Assembly: GCA_946184295.1 (NCBI GenBank)
Contig: CAMHEZ010000009.1
Coordinates: 1-62,585, forward strand
DNA: 62,585 nucleotides
Reading direction: 5' to 3'
From: an uncultured Clostridia bacterium
Lineage (GTDB): Bacteria > Bacillota > Clostridia > Oscillospirales > Acutalibacteraceae
Part shown: positions 15,880 to 24,499 of the stretch, in pieces
How positions within the stretch are numbered: the first letter of the stretch is position 1
Layout: every line of letters begins with the position of its first letter
The notes under the pieces: model-generated
Seen by the model: only the letters and a program-made list of their open reading frames with translations
What the model was told of the DNA's origin: nothing
The model's database searches: none
Program-made: the position numbers and the translations under genes

Positions 15880-17937
15880 TTACTCAGCGTCTTCTGCGGG
15901 AGCTTCTTCAGTTTCCTCATTGGCTTCATCGGCAGCTTGTGCCTGTGCCTTGAGCACTTCCTTAATAGAAAGGCTGACATGTTTATTCTCGAAGTCAATA
16001 TTGGTGATGGCCGCAGTGACAACATCGCCAACCTTGACAACATCAGTGGGATTCTCCACGCGGTCAAGGCTCAGCTGGCTGATGTGAATCAGACCGTCGA
16101 GACCGGGCAGAATGTTGACAAACGCACCGAACTTGGGTGTGCCGACAACCTTGGCTTGAATCACAGTACCAATGGGATAGTTATTCTTGAGGATCTCCCA
16201 CGGATTCTCCTCAGCTTTTCTGTAGCCGAGAGAGATGGTCTTCTTGTCCTTCTTAACGTCCTTGACTCTGACTTCGACAACATCGCCAATGGAGAGAACA
16301 TCTTTGGGATCCTTAACCTTATCCCAAGAGAGTTCAGACTTATGAACCATGCCGTCCACAGGACCAAGATTGACAAATGCGCCGTAGCTGGTGAGAGACT
16401 TGACCACACCGGTAAAGATCTGGCCGGGCTCGATGTTATCCCAAAATTCCTTCTCGGCAAGCTTTCTGATGGAGCCGATCACACGGCCTCTGCCGCCCTT
16501 GATAACCTCAATGATAACAAACTTGACCTTCTGCTTGAGCAGGCTGTCAAGCGGCTGCTTGGGCTGGAGCATACACTGGGAAGCGGGAATGAAGACAGTC
16601 ACGCCGTCGCAGGCGACGAGCACGCCACCCTTGATCACCTGCGTGACAGTGCCTTCAAAGACCACAGGCTCCTTCTCCTCGACAACCTCTTCGGTGGTCT
16701 CAGGTGCCTCTGCCTCGGCTGCGGTATCCGCATCGTCGTCGTCGCGTCTTCTTCTTCTGGTGGTGATCTTCGGGGAAGCGGCCAGCATCTTGTCCATGGT
16801 TCTTCTGGATTCAAGAATCTTCTTGGAGAGATAAATGTAGCCGTCCTGATCGTTGACCTTGAGAATGATCAACTCAAGCTCATCGCCAACCTTGACCAGA
16901 TCAGCAGTGGTCGCGTTGGGGTCATCGGTGAGTTCCTTCAGCTCAACGATACCGGTCTGCTTTCTGCCGACATCGACATAAGCCCCGGTGGGGTCAACGC
17001 TGATAACGGTACCGGTAACTACCTTTCCTTGCATATTTGAATTCTTGAAAGACTCCTCCAGCATATCCGCGAAGCTTTCATTGTTCTGGATTTCGCTCAT
17101 TTTGAATAGAACCTCCTTAATTATGTCAGCAGGCGTGGAAGCACCCGCCGTAACACCAATATTGGTTGCCGCGCGCACGTCGTCCTCGGGCAGCTCGTCG
17201 GCCGTCTGGATGAGGACACTCTTGCATTTTTCAGAACAGATGTGAAAAAGCTTCGCCGTGTTCGAGCTGTTGACGCCGCCAATTACGACCATCAGATCGC
17301 ACTTTTCAGACAGTTCGGCGGCTTCGCGCTGTCTGCTTTGGGTTGCATTACATATTGTATCAAATAAAGTTGCGTTTGTACAGTCTTTATTGAAAATGTT
17401 CAAACATTTTTTCCAAATTTCTGTGTTAAAGGTGGTCTGTGCCACCACAGAGACGCTCTTCTCTTTGAGTTCCGGGTGCTCACAAAGCAGCTCTATGAGA
17501 TGCGTATCATCCCGAAACGTATAGGCAATGCCATTGCAGTGACCTTTGATACCCAAAACTTCAGGGTGTTCGGAGTCACCGGCAATTAATATTATATCAC
17601 CTTTTTCAGCGGCATTGGTGACAATACTATGAATTTTTGCAACGAATGGGCAGGTTGCATCCTGAACTTCGATATTTTTGGCGGACAATCGCTGATAAAC
17701 AGACAACGGCACGCCATGAGAACGGATCACCAGCACCGCGTCAAGCGGCACATCATCCGGTGTATCCGCAGTCACCACGCCTCTGTCCGCCAGTTGTCCT
17801 ACTACCTGGGCGTTGTGAATAATCGGGCCAAGGGTACAGACCCGCTTGCCCTCGTCAAGCAAGGAATTGACCAGCTCAATGGCGCGGTTGACGCCAAAAC
17901 AAAAGCCGGCGGTTTTGGCCAGATGAATATTGCTCAT
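15880..17937 (-). CDS. ispH: IspH (HMBPP reductase) fused to four S1 RNA-binding domains
   Basis: Bifunctional 685-residue protein. The first 285 or so residues are IspH, the [4Fe-4S] enzyme that makes IPP and DMAPP in the MEP isoprenoid pathway: Cys in AGFCFGVNRA, HNAQVV, DATCPFVAKIH, GDSEHPEVLG and the third Cys in CNATQSRQ. Four S1 domains follow, beginning at VVTGTVISVDPTGAYVDV, VFEGTVTQVIKGG, GQIFTGVVKSLTSYGAFVNL and IGTVIQAKVVGTPKFGAFV, then an acidic tail. S1 domains bind RNA, as in ribosomal protein S1. The fusion is known in Clostridia. The ATG at 17937 follows AAAGGGG; the TTG one codon upstream is less likely. It lies 21 bp after cmk. Confidence 0.95.
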   Translation of the reverse strand: MSNIHLAKTAGFCFGVNRAIELVNSLLDEGKRVCTLGPIIHNAQVVGQLADRGVVTADTPDDVPLDAVLVIRSHGVPLSVYQRLSAKNIEVQDATCPFVAKIHSIVTNAAEKGDIILIAGDSEHPEVLGIKGHCNGIAYTFRDDTHLIELLCEHPELKEKSVSVVAQTTFNTEIWKKCLNIFNKDCTNATLFDTICNATQSRQREAAELSEKCDLMVVIGGVNSSNTAKLFHICSEKCKSVLIQTADELPEDDVRAATNIGVTAGASTPADIIKEVLFKMSEIQNNESFADMLEESFKNSNMQGKVVTGTVISVDPTGAYVDVGRKQTGIVELKELTDDPNATTADLVKVGDELELIILKVNDQDGYIYLSKKILESRRTMDKMLAASPKITTRRRRRDDDDADTAAEAEAPETTEEVVEEKEPVVFEGTVTQVIKGGVLVACDGVTVFIPASQCMLQPKQPLDSLLKQKVKFVIIEVIKGGRGRVIGSIRKLAEKEFWDNIEPGQIFTGVVKSLTSYGAFVNLGPVDGMVHKSELSWDKVKDPKDVLSIGDVVEVRVKDVKKDKKTISLGYRKAEENPWEILKNNYPIGTVIQAKVVGTPKFGAFVNILPGLDGLIHISQLSLDRVENPTDVVKVGDVVTAAITNIDFENKHVSLSIKEVLKAQAQAADEANEETEEAPAEDAE

Positions 17938-17958
17938 CAAATCCTACCCCTTTCTCGC

Positions 17959-18627
17959 TCAAAGGCCTACATGCCCTTTGACGGTATCCACCACCAGCTG
18001 AACCGAATGTTCAAAGTCCAGTTCCGATGTATCAATCAAAATGGAATCTTTGGCGGGGCGCAACGGAGAGATCGGTTTGTTTTCATCGTAATAATCACGC
18101 TCGCGGATATCCGACAGCACTTCCTCATAAGTCACGTCCATGCCCTTTTCGCACATTTCCTTGTAACGGCGCTGTGCGCGTACCTCGGGCGAAGCGGTCA
18201 GGAAGATTTTGACGTCCGCATTGGGAAGCACCACTGTGCCGATGTCACGGCCGTCCATAATGATGTTGTTCTTCTGTGCCATCTCCTGCTGCATATCCGA
18301 AAGGCACTGGCGCAGCTTAGGGTGAGCCGAAACAATCGGTGCGCAACGTGTCACTTCGCGGGTACGAATCACGCGGGAGACATTTTCACCGCAAAGATAC
18401 ACCTTCTGCTCCCCGTTTTCATACCGCAGCTCAATATCGAGCATGGGGAGAATGCTGCCGATGCGCTCGGCATCGTCGGGGTCAATGCGGCGCTGCATCA
18501 CGAATACCGCCGCCGCACGATACATCGCGCCCGTATCGACATAGATAAAGCCCAACCGACGGGCTGCCTCACGCGAGATGGAACTTTTACCCGCGCCGGA
18601 AGGACCGTCAATGGCCACATTAATCAT
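17959..18627 (-). CDS. cmk: Cytidylate kinase
   Basis: Phosphorylates CMP/dCMP with ATP in nucleotide metabolism. The P-loop IDGPSGAGKSS lies at residues 5-15, followed by GFIYVDTGAMYRAAA, the CMP-binding segment, and IIMDGRDIGTVVLPNAD, the standard Cmk signature. At 222 residues it is full length. The start is an ATG at 18627 behind AAGGTGA (a TTG lies one codon upstream). The order flavoprotein-cmk-ispH is common in Clostridia. The 72-bp gap to the upstream flavoprotein contains an 18-bp tandem repeat that includes that gene's stop codon. Confidence 0.97.
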   Translation of the reverse strand: MINVAIDGPSGAGKSSISREAARRLGFIYVDTGAMYRAAAVFVMQRRIDPDDAERIGSILPMLDIELRYENGEQKVYLCGENVSRVIRTREVTRCAPIVSAHPKLRQCLSDMQQEMAQKNNIIMDGRDIGTVVLPNADVKIFLTASPEVRAQRRYKEMCEKGMDVTYEEVLSDIRERDYYDENKPISPLRPAKDSILIDTSELDFEHSVQLVVDTVKGHVGL

Positions 18628-18645
18628 CAAAAATCACCTTCACTT

Positions 18646-18717
18646 CAAGCATTTGCGCCGGGTCAAGCATTTGCACCGGGTCAAGCATTTGCACCGGGTC
18701 AAGCATTTGCACCTGCG
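18646..18717 (-). repeat. 18-bp tandem repeat, about four copies, over a stop codon
   Basis: Units 18646-18663, 18664-18681, 18682-18699 and partial 18700-18717 have the plus-strand consensus CAAGCATTTGCACCGGGT. On the coding strand each unit reads GCA-AAT-GCT-TGA-CCC-GGT, repeating the last codons and stop of the flavoprotein gene. Confidence 0.95.
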
Positions 18718-19928
18718 CACCGCCCCGTAGAAAACGCGATTTGCAGGTTGAATCCACCGGTATGGGCATCTACATCAAGCACCTCGCCCGCAAAGTAAAG
18801 ACCCTCCACAAGCTTGGAAGCCATAGTACGGGGATTGACCTGCGCCACGTTCACGCCGCCGGAGGTAATAATCGCTTCCTCGATGGGACGAAATCCGATG
18901 ACGGTGTACTCGAGATTTTTCAGAAGCCCGGCCAGCGCCAGACGCTGTTCCCGGCGAATGGAGTGAACCTTCGTATCGCGAGGAATGTCTGTTCTTTTTA
19001 TTATAACAGAAACCAGCTTCTGTGGCAAGAGTTTTGCCAACGAATTTTCAAAATTTTTATTAATATTTTCTGAAAAATCCCGCTGAATACGGGCATCGAG
19101 CTGTTCAAGACTGAGAGCAGGCTTCAGGTCCACCGAGATAATGTGTTTCTTTTTTACATCGCGGATATGAGAGCTGGCACTGAGAACTACCGGGCCGGAC
19201 ATGCCGAAGTGCGTATAAAGTAACTCACCAAAATCCGTGTAGACAGTCTTGCCGCTGTCCGCCTCACGCACCGTGATGGCAATATTACGCAGAGACAAGC
19301 CCTGCGCGTCCTTACAGTCCTTCTCCGCGATAACCAGCGGCACAAGCGAGGGCTTGGGGCTGATGATCTCATGTCCCGTTTCCCGCGCAAAGCGGTAGCC
19401 GTCACCGGTGGAACCGGTGAGCGGATAGGACATGCCCCCCGTCGCCACAATGCAGCTCCGGCAGGTCAGCGTCCCATGCGCCTCTGTCGTCACACCCGTA
19501 ATCCGTGCATCCTCTGCCACCAGCCCGGTGACTGTGTCCCGCAAGGTACGCACCCCGGCCCGGCGGCAATAGTCTATGAGGGCATTGTTGATATCGGCGG
19601 CCTTGTCCGACACCGGAAAAACGCGGTTGCCGCGTTCTACCTTCAACGCCACACCGCGCTGCTCAAAGAAGTCCATCACATCGTGATTGTCAAACCGGGC
19701 AAACGCACCGTAAAGGAATTTGGGGTTGACAGGTATATTGCCGAAAAATGCGTCCCGGGAACAGTCGTTGGTCACATTACAGCGGCCCTTACCCGTAATG
19801 AGCAGCTTTTTGCCGTTGCGGGGGTTCTTTTCGATCAGCGTAACGACCTCTCCCCGTTCCGCCGCCGTACCCGCGGCCATCATACCGGCAGGACCGCCGC
19901 CAATCACGATAATACCTTCCCCGCTCAT
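18699..19928 (-). CDS. HI0933/BaiN-family FAD-binding oxidoreductase
   Basis: A 409-residue flavoprotein. The FAD motif VIGGGPAGMMAAGTAAERG lies at the N-terminus; the family segment NGKKLLITGKGRCNVTND follows; the C-terminus has FAGEVLDVDAHTGGFNLQIA, which closes the FAD site. Members have been called aminoacetone oxidase or YhiN/BaiN, but the physiological reaction is unsettled. The ATG overlaps the stop of the RpiR-type regulator by 4 bp (ATGA), so the two are translationally coupled. A paralogue lies at 45415-46710. Confidence 0.92.
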   Translation of the reverse strand: MSGEGIIVIGGGPAGMMAAGTAAERGEVVTLIEKNPRNGKKLLITGKGRCNVTNDCSRDAFFGNIPVNPKFLYGAFARFDNHDVMDFFEQRGVALKVERGNRVFPVSDKAADINNALIDYCRRAGVRTLRDTVTGLVAEDARITGVTTEAHGTLTCRSCIVATGGMSYPLTGSTGDGYRFARETGHEIISPKPSLVPLVIAEKDCKDAQGLSLRNIAITVREADSGKTVYTDFGELLYTHFGMSGPVVLSASSHIRDVKKKHIISVDLKPALSLEQLDARIQRDFSENINKNFENSLAKLLPQKLVSVIIKRTDIPRDTKVHSIRREQRLALAGLLKNLEYTVIGFRPIEEAIITSGGVNVAQVNPRTMASKLVEGLYFAGEVLDVDAHTGGFNLQIAFSTGRCAGANA

Positions 19929-20797
19929 TCGACTGCCTCCTCGGGTTTCTGATAGATGTCGTACTCATCCCAGATCGCCTCGAGCTGCCGGAAGGTCTCC
20001 GACACCTCCGCCTGATTGCGCTTGATGGCGGCAACAATCAGGGCGTTGATGAGACTCATGGGCGCGACAAGAGAATCTACAATGGACAGCATATCACTCT
20101 TGGCAATGAGCGAACATTTGGCGTGCTGTGCAAGCGGAGAAGACAGACTGTCGGTAATGGCGATGATATTGGCACTCTTGGTGTTGGCAAACCGCAGAGC
20201 GGCAATCGCGCTGTTGCAGTAGCGGGGAAAGCTGATACCGATGACGCAGGCCTCGCTGTCCACGTGCATCATCTGGGCGAGCGTGTCGCTCTCGTTGGAA
20301 GGATCAATCACCACTACGTCCTTAAAAATCAGCTTGAGGTAATAGCCCAGAAAAACCGCAAGCGCTTCCGCGCTTCTTGCACCGAGTATGTAAATGCGCT
20401 TGGCCGAGCAAATCATCTCCACGGCCTTGTCAAAATTTTCCTTTGATGTTTCCTCCATCGTGCGGCGCAGCTTTTCCACGTCGGTGCCGAGTACCGAGCC
20501 CAGCACGTTGTCATCATTAATGCGGCTGCACGCCACATCAATGCGCTGCACTGATGTCAGACGGTTGCGTATCATCTCCTGAATCGCCTTTTGCAAAGCC
20601 GGATAGCCATCATATCCCAGTTCGGTGGCGAAGCGCACCACGGTGGATTCGCTCACGCCTACAGTCTTGCCCAGCTTGGAAGCCGTCATAAACGCCGCCT
20701 TGTCATAATTCTCACTGATATATTTCGCAATCAGCTTTTGACCCTTGGAAAATTCCGGATAACCGGAATGAATGGTGTTAAAAAGCGAATTACTCAT
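19925..20797 (-). CDS. MurR/RpiR-family transcriptional regulator
   Basis: A 290-residue regulator. An N-terminal HTH (about residues 1-75, with ASKLGKTVGVSESTVVRFATELGYDGYPALQ) is followed by a SIS sugar-phosphate-binding domain (about 125-255, with IYILGARSAEALAVFLGYYL). RpiR proteins control sugar or amino-sugar use in response to phosphosugars. Here the gene lies inside a housekeeping operon between smpB and a flavoprotein, with no sugar genes adjacent, so its target is unknown. Confidence 0.92.
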   Translation of the reverse strand: MSNSLFNTIHSGYPEFSKGQKLIAKYISENYDKAAFMTASKLGKTVGVSESTVVRFATELGYDGYPALQKAIQEMIRNRLTSVQRIDVACSRINDDNVLGSVLGTDVEKLRRTMEETSKENFDKAVEMICSAKRIYILGARSAEALAVFLGYYLKLIFKDVVVIDPSNESDTLAQMMHVDSEACVIGISFPRYCNSAIAALRFANTKSANIIAITDSLSSPLAQHAKCSLIAKSDMLSIVDSLVAPMSLINALIVAAIKRNQAEVSETFRQLEAIWDEYDIYQKPEEAVE

Positions 20798-20826
20798 ATC
20801 GATAACCTCTCATCTCATAACCAAAA

Positions 20827-20860
20827 CGGCACTCGCAATTCGTGTGAGCTGCGAATGCCG
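20827..20860 (-). terminator. Possible weak terminator after smpB
   Basis: On the minus strand CGGCATTCGCA and TGCGAGTGCCG pair with one mismatch, followed by TTTTGGTT. The short T-run suggests partial read-through into the RpiR-type gene. Confidence 0.6.
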
Positions 20861-20866
20861 TCGGAA

Positions 20867-21337
20867 TTATTGATTTTTTTGCTTGAGGGCGCGGTCGATG
20901 GCGCGTTTGGCATCGCGCTTGGCCATATCGTCCCGCTTGTCATAGAGCTTTTTACCTTTGCAAAGACCTATCTGCACCTTCACCAACGAACCCTTGAAGT
21001 AAAGCGACAACGGTACGATGGCGTAGCCTGCCTGCTTCACACCATTGAACAGGTGTGCAATTTCCTTTTTATGCAGCAACAGCTTTCTCACACGCAGGGG
21101 GTTGACATTAAAGAGATTGCCGTGATCGTAGGGGCTGATGTGCATACCTTTGATGAACAGCTCACCATGCTCCACCGCGCACCACGCTTCCTTGATGTTG
21201 GCCTTGCCCTGCCGGAGCGACTTGACTTCCGTACCTGTCAGCTCGATACCAGCCTCGAAGGACTCTTCCACAAAATATTCGTGAAACGCCTTCTTGTTTT
21301 GGGCAATGCTTCTGTTTGCGTTCTTGTCTTTAGCCAA
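20867..21337 (-). CDS. smpB: SsrA-binding protein SmpB
   Basis: Binds tmRNA and takes part in rescue of stalled ribosomes. At 156 residues it is full length. Typical segments: NKKAFHEYFVEESFEAGIEL, GTEVKSLRQGKANIKEAW, LLLHKKEIAHL and the basic tail KGKKLYDKRDDMAKRDAKR. It sits downstream of recR; the ssrA gene itself was not found in this window. Confidence 0.97.
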   Translation of the reverse strand: MAKDKNANRSIAQNKKAFHEYFVEESFEAGIELTGTEVKSLRQGKANIKEAWCAVEHGELFIKGMHISPYDHGNLFNVNPLRVRKLLLHKKEIAHLFNGVKQAGYAIVPLSLYFKGSLVKVQIGLCKGKKLYDKRDDMAKRDAKRAIDRALKQKNQ

Positions 21338-21360
21338 AATGACACCTCATATTTCATCTC

Positions 21361-21960
21361 TCATAATTCACTGCGCCCATCGAGAGCGCGTTTCAGGGTG
21401 ACTTCATCGGCATATTCCAGATCGCCGCCCACGGGAATACCATAGGCCAGCCGCGTGACCTTCACGCCCAGCGGTTTGATCAGACGGGAAAGATACATCG
21501 CGGTTGCCTCGCCCTCCACTGTCGGATTGGTGGCCATGATGACCTCCGCCACGCCGCCCGCATTGATACGGGCGAGCAGCTCCTTGACACAAAGCTGTTC
21601 CGGGCCGATGCCGTCCATAGGGGAAATGCAGCCGTGCAGCACATGATAGCTCGCGTTAAATTCATGCGTGCGCTCCAGCGCGATCACATCTCTTGGCTCC
21701 GCTACCACGCAGATGACAGACTTGTCCCTCGCAGGGTCGCCGCAGACCGAACAAAGTTCCCCGTCAGTCAGATTGCAGCAGACGGAACATTTGTGAATCT
21801 TCTGCTTTGCCTCGAGAATCGCGTTGGCAAACGCCTCCGCCTCCTGCTGCGGCAGGTCGAGCACATACAGTGCCAGCCGCTGGGCGGTTTTTTTGCCAAT
21901 GCCCGGCAGCCGCTCAAACTGCTCGATAAGCCGCGTCAGCGGTACTACTCTGTAGGCCAA
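21361..21960 (-). CDS. recR: Recombination protein RecR
   Basis: Acts with RecF/RecO in gap repair by recombination. At 199 residues it is full length. Seen: the helix-hairpin-helix [19 protein letters not shown], the zinc finger [16 protein letters not shown], and the Toprim core [15 protein letters not shown] with ending segment [20 protein letters not shown]. Its ATG lies 1 bp after the stop of ybaB, the conserved dnaX-ybaB-recR order. Confidence 0.98.
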   Translation of the reverse strand: MAYRVVPLTRLIEQFERLPGIGKKTAQRLALYVLDLPQQEAEAFANAILEAKQKIHKCSVCCNLTDGELCSVCGDPARDKSVICVVAEPRDVIALERTHEFNASYHVLHGCISPMDGIGPEQLCVKELLARINAGGVAEVIMATNPTVEGEATAMYLSRLIKPLGVKVTRLAYGIPVGGDLEYADEVTLKRALDGRSEL

Positions 21961-21961
21961 A

Positions 21962-22309
21962 TCAGAAGCCCATGCCCGGGAGCGAGAGACCGCCGGTCAC
22001 AGCGTTCATTCTCTCTTCCTTGTCGGCGTTGATGTTGCGGATCACTTCGTTGACAGCGCCGGTCACCATATCGGTGAGCATTTCCTTATCCTCCATCGCT
22101 TCGTCGCTGATGGTCAGGCTGGTGATTTCCAGGCTGCCGAGCATGGTGACGGAAACGGCATTGCCGCCCGTGCTGACGCTGTATTCCTTGGCTTCCAGCT
22201 CTTCGGAGACCTTCTCCATCTCCTCCTGAATCTTCTGAGCCTGCTTGGCAATCTGGTTCATGTTGGTGGTCTGGCCGGAGCCATAGCCCTTGGGCAATCT
22301 TGATTTCAT
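21962..22309 (-). CDS. YbaB/EbfC-family nucleoid-associated protein
   Basis: A small dimeric DNA-binding protein, 115 residues from the ATG at 22309, which follows a perfect AGGAGG. It contains the coiled helix [20 protein letters not shown] and the beta segment [19 protein letters not shown], ending in LSLPGMGF. An in-frame extension up to 22360 lacks a ribosome site and lies in the dnaX gap. It sits between dnaX and recR as in most Firmicutes. Confidence 0.95.
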   Translation of the reverse strand: MKSRLPKGYGSGQTTNMNQIAKQAQKIQEEMEKVSEELEAKEYSVSTGGNAVSVTMLGSLEITSLTISDEAMEDKEMLTDMVTGAVNEVIRNINADKEERMNAVTGGLSLPGMGF

Positions 22310-22322
22310 AGTATAATTCCTC

Positions 22323-24041
22323 CTAATTTTCCTCAACCGTAATACCCGCCGCCGCCGCACGCTGCCGAATGGCTTCTACAGCGGCCGCTGCGGTATCCTC
22401 GGCGGTATTGCTTGGGTTGACCGGCGCACTTGCGGTACGCATATATGAAACTGCCCCCGACGGGCTGTAGGGGCCCAGTCGGCAGTCAATTCCCGAAAGT
22501 TGTTTAATAATCCCACGGATCGCGTCTTTGACCATGGTATTGCGCAGCATATCCCGGCCGAAGCTGCCCGTTTCAATCAGCAGATACTTGCCGTTGCGGT
22601 ACGCGCGCGAATCCGACAGCACGCTGTAAGCGCCCTGATTGGTCTGTTCCAGCAGTTCCAGCGCACGGTTCCATTCCGGATAAGGTCTGGCGGCATCGCT
22701 CAATTCCCGCACCGTTGCCGACACGTTTCCGTTGGCCGACGCCTGTGCCGCCGTTCCCGGTTCTGAGGTACTGCCCAGAATCGGAATTTTCCCGGCATTT
22801 CCCGTATCGTGCGCCTGCTGTACCCCCTTTTCATGACGCGTTGCCGCACCCGCCTGCACCGCACGTTCCAACGCTTCAATCCGGGAAAGCAGCGCATTGA
22901 CAGTCGCATTGGGGACCGGAGCAGCTGTCGCTGCCGGTAACGGTTTCTGCCGTTCCTCTCCCCCAACCCCGCAGGCGCGTATCAGAACGGTCTCCATCTC
23001 CACGCGCTTATTGACGCCGCGCGCCATTTTTTCATAGGATTCCTGCAAGAGATTCAGGATACTGATGGCCTGTACCGCCGTAAAACCGGCAGCCGCCTGC
23101 TTCAGCTCGCTCAGCTCAGCCTCGGAAGCAACTATCAAGCCCTCGGCATTTTTAACGGTGCAGAGAATCATGATGTTACGGAAGTAACCGATCAGCTCAT
23201 CACACAGACGCAGCATATCTTTGGAACCTTCATACAGTTCGCTCACGAGTTTCATCAGCGCAGCGGGATCCTTGCGAGCAATATGACCGGCCATCTCGTG
23301 AATATACCCGGTGCCAGCCATACCTACGGTTTCGCAAACGGTCAAGGCGTTGACCTGCTTGCTCCGTCCCATGGCCTGATCGAGAATGGAAAGCGCATCG
23401 CGCATACCGCCGTCCGCCAGACGGGCGATCATCAACCCGGCCTCCTCGTCGATATCCCCGCCTTCCTGCTCAGCGATGTATTTCAGTCGTCCGTAGACAG
23501 CCTGCGGCTGCACACGGTGGAAATCGAAGCGCTGACAGCGGGAAAGAATCGTTGCGGGCAACTTGTGTGGCTCGGTGGTGGCGAGAATGAAAATGACATA
23601 CCCCGGCGGCTCTTCCAGCGTTTTGAGCAGCGCGTTGAAAGCCTCGGTGGTAAGCATATGCACTTCGTCTACGATAAAAACGCGATATCTGGCCTGCGCG
23701 GGCGTGTAGCGGATTTCCTCGAGCAGTTCACGAATGTCCTCGATCTTGCGGTTGGAAGCCGCGTCCATCTCGGTTACGTCCATGATGCTCTCGTCTTCAA
23801 TGCCCCGGCAGACCTCGCACGCGCAACAAGGGTCTCCGTTGACGGGGTGGAGGCAGTTGACCGCCTTGGCGAAAATCTTGGCGCAGGTAGTTTTGCCCGT
23901 GCCGCGGGAACCGGTAAACAGATAGGCATGCGCCACCCGGCCGGTGACAAGCTCGTTTTTGAGGGTTTCGGTGACATGAGGCTGCCCGACCACATCGGCG
24001 AAGGTTTTCGGACGCCATTTGCGGTAAAGAACCTGATACAT
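22323..24041 (-). CDS. dnaX: DNA polymerase III subunit gamma/tau
   Basis: Clamp-loader ATPase of the replicase, 572 residues. Seen: YRKWRPKTFADVVGQPHV, Walker A TGSRGTGKTTCAKI, the zinc cluster with C(x8)CxxC around PVNGDPCCACEVCRG, Walker B YRVFIVDEVHML and the sensor segment FILATTEPHKLPATILSRCQ. After about residue 370 the region is low in conservation (Ala-rich linker) and leads to a tau-like end. I saw no clear slippery heptamer for gamma production. It follows the SRP RNA gene. Confidence 0.97.
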   Translation of the reverse strand: MYQVLYRKWRPKTFADVVGQPHVTETLKNELVTGRVAHAYLFTGSRGTGKTTCAKIFAKAVNCLHPVNGDPCCACEVCRGIEDESIMDVTEMDAASNRKIEDIRELLEEIRYTPAQARYRVFIVDEVHMLTTEAFNALLKTLEEPPGYVIFILATTEPHKLPATILSRCQRFDFHRVQPQAVYGRLKYIAEQEGGDIDEEAGLMIARLADGGMRDALSILDQAMGRSKQVNALTVCETVGMAGTGYIHEMAGHIARKDPAALMKLVSELYEGSKDMLRLCDELIGYFRNIMILCTVKNAEGLIVASEAELSELKQAAAGFTAVQAISILNLLQESYEKMARGVNKRVEMETVLIRACGVGGEERQKPLPAATAAPVPNATVNALLSRIEALERAVQAGAATRHEKGVQQAHDTGNAGKIPILGSTSEPGTAAQASANGNVSATVRELSDAARPYPEWNRALELLEQTNQGAYSVLSDSRAYRNGKYLLIETGSFGRDMLRNTMVKDAIRGIIKQLSGIDCRLGPYSPSGAVSYMRTASAPVNPSNTAEDTAAAAVEAIRQRAAAAGITVEEN

Positions 24042-24110
24042 CGAAACACTCCCTCACCAAGCAGCAATCGCGGCAGCTGTTTGCAGACAATAAAATAAGA
24101 CAGAACCCTC

Positions 24111-24244
24111 ATGCACATCGTCATACGGACACCAGATTGGCTGCGGCGCACAAGGCAATCCGCTTAATGCTGCTCGGTTCCCCGCCTGACATGGTTCACA
24201 GCGCCCTGCCGCACAGGATCCGGCATCCGCATGTCGATATGCAC
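24111..24244 (-). ncRNA. ffs: Signal recognition particle RNA
   Basis: On the minus strand the conserved apical motif GTCAGGCGGGGAACCGAGCA (with GCA following, within 24166-24199) carries the Ffh-binding internal loops and a GGAA-type tetraloop. The flanks pair back: GCATATCG/CGATGTGC, CATGCGG/CCGTATG and ATGCCGGA/TCTGGTGT form the long stem. The position directly upstream of dnaX matches B. subtilis scr. The ends are approximate: the predicted promoter start is about 60 nt upstream, so the primary transcript may be longer. I do not see a convincing Alu domain. Confidence 0.85.
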
Positions 24245-24313
24245 GAATGATATTCTGTCTTGATTTGGCATGATTCAAGAAATGAAATGCGTTTCAATCT
24301 GAACTGCCAGAAT

Positions 24314-24342
24314 ATTATAATATAGTTCGCGTGAAATTGCAA
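24314..24342 (-). promoter_or_regulatory. Strong sigma-A promoter for SRP RNA and possibly dnaX
   Basis: On the minus strand TTGCAA (24337-24342), a 17-bp spacer and TATAAT (24314-24319). It points towards the SRP RNA, with transcription expected to start near 24307. Confidence 0.8.
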
Positions 24343-24434
24343 CTGTTTTTTGCAATTTTTTTGCCTTGATTTGTTAAAAAATTATTTTGATTTTGAAAAC
24401 AGACCATAAAATTCCCCATGAACAGCTTTAATGA

Positions 24435-24463
24435 TTGACTTATGACATGAGCTGCATTATAAT
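24435..24463 (+). promoter_or_regulatory. Sigma-A promoter of the aldose epimerase gene
   Basis: TTGACT (24435-24440), a 17-bp spacer and TATAAT (24458-24463), 37 bp before the TTG start. The A/T-rich stretch 24343-24434 between this and the divergent SRP promoter holds no gene. Confidence 0.82.
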
Positions 24464-24499
24464 GGAAAAGAAAAATCCACAAAATTGGCGGTGATCGCA

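Noticed and set aside
15730-17040. 436-codon plus-strand frame
   Set aside because: Antisense to the S1 domains of ispH-S1 and running through two terminators.
18646-18717. Possible CRISPR array
   Set aside because: Direct tandem copies without spacers; the unit equals the end of a gene.
17629-18798. 389-codon plus-strand frame with QAFAPG repeats
   Set aside because: Antisense to ispH and cmk; the repeat is the 18-bp array read on the wrong strand.
22310-22360. Upstream extension of ybaB
   Set aside because: No ribosome site, whereas the ATG at 22309 has a perfect one.
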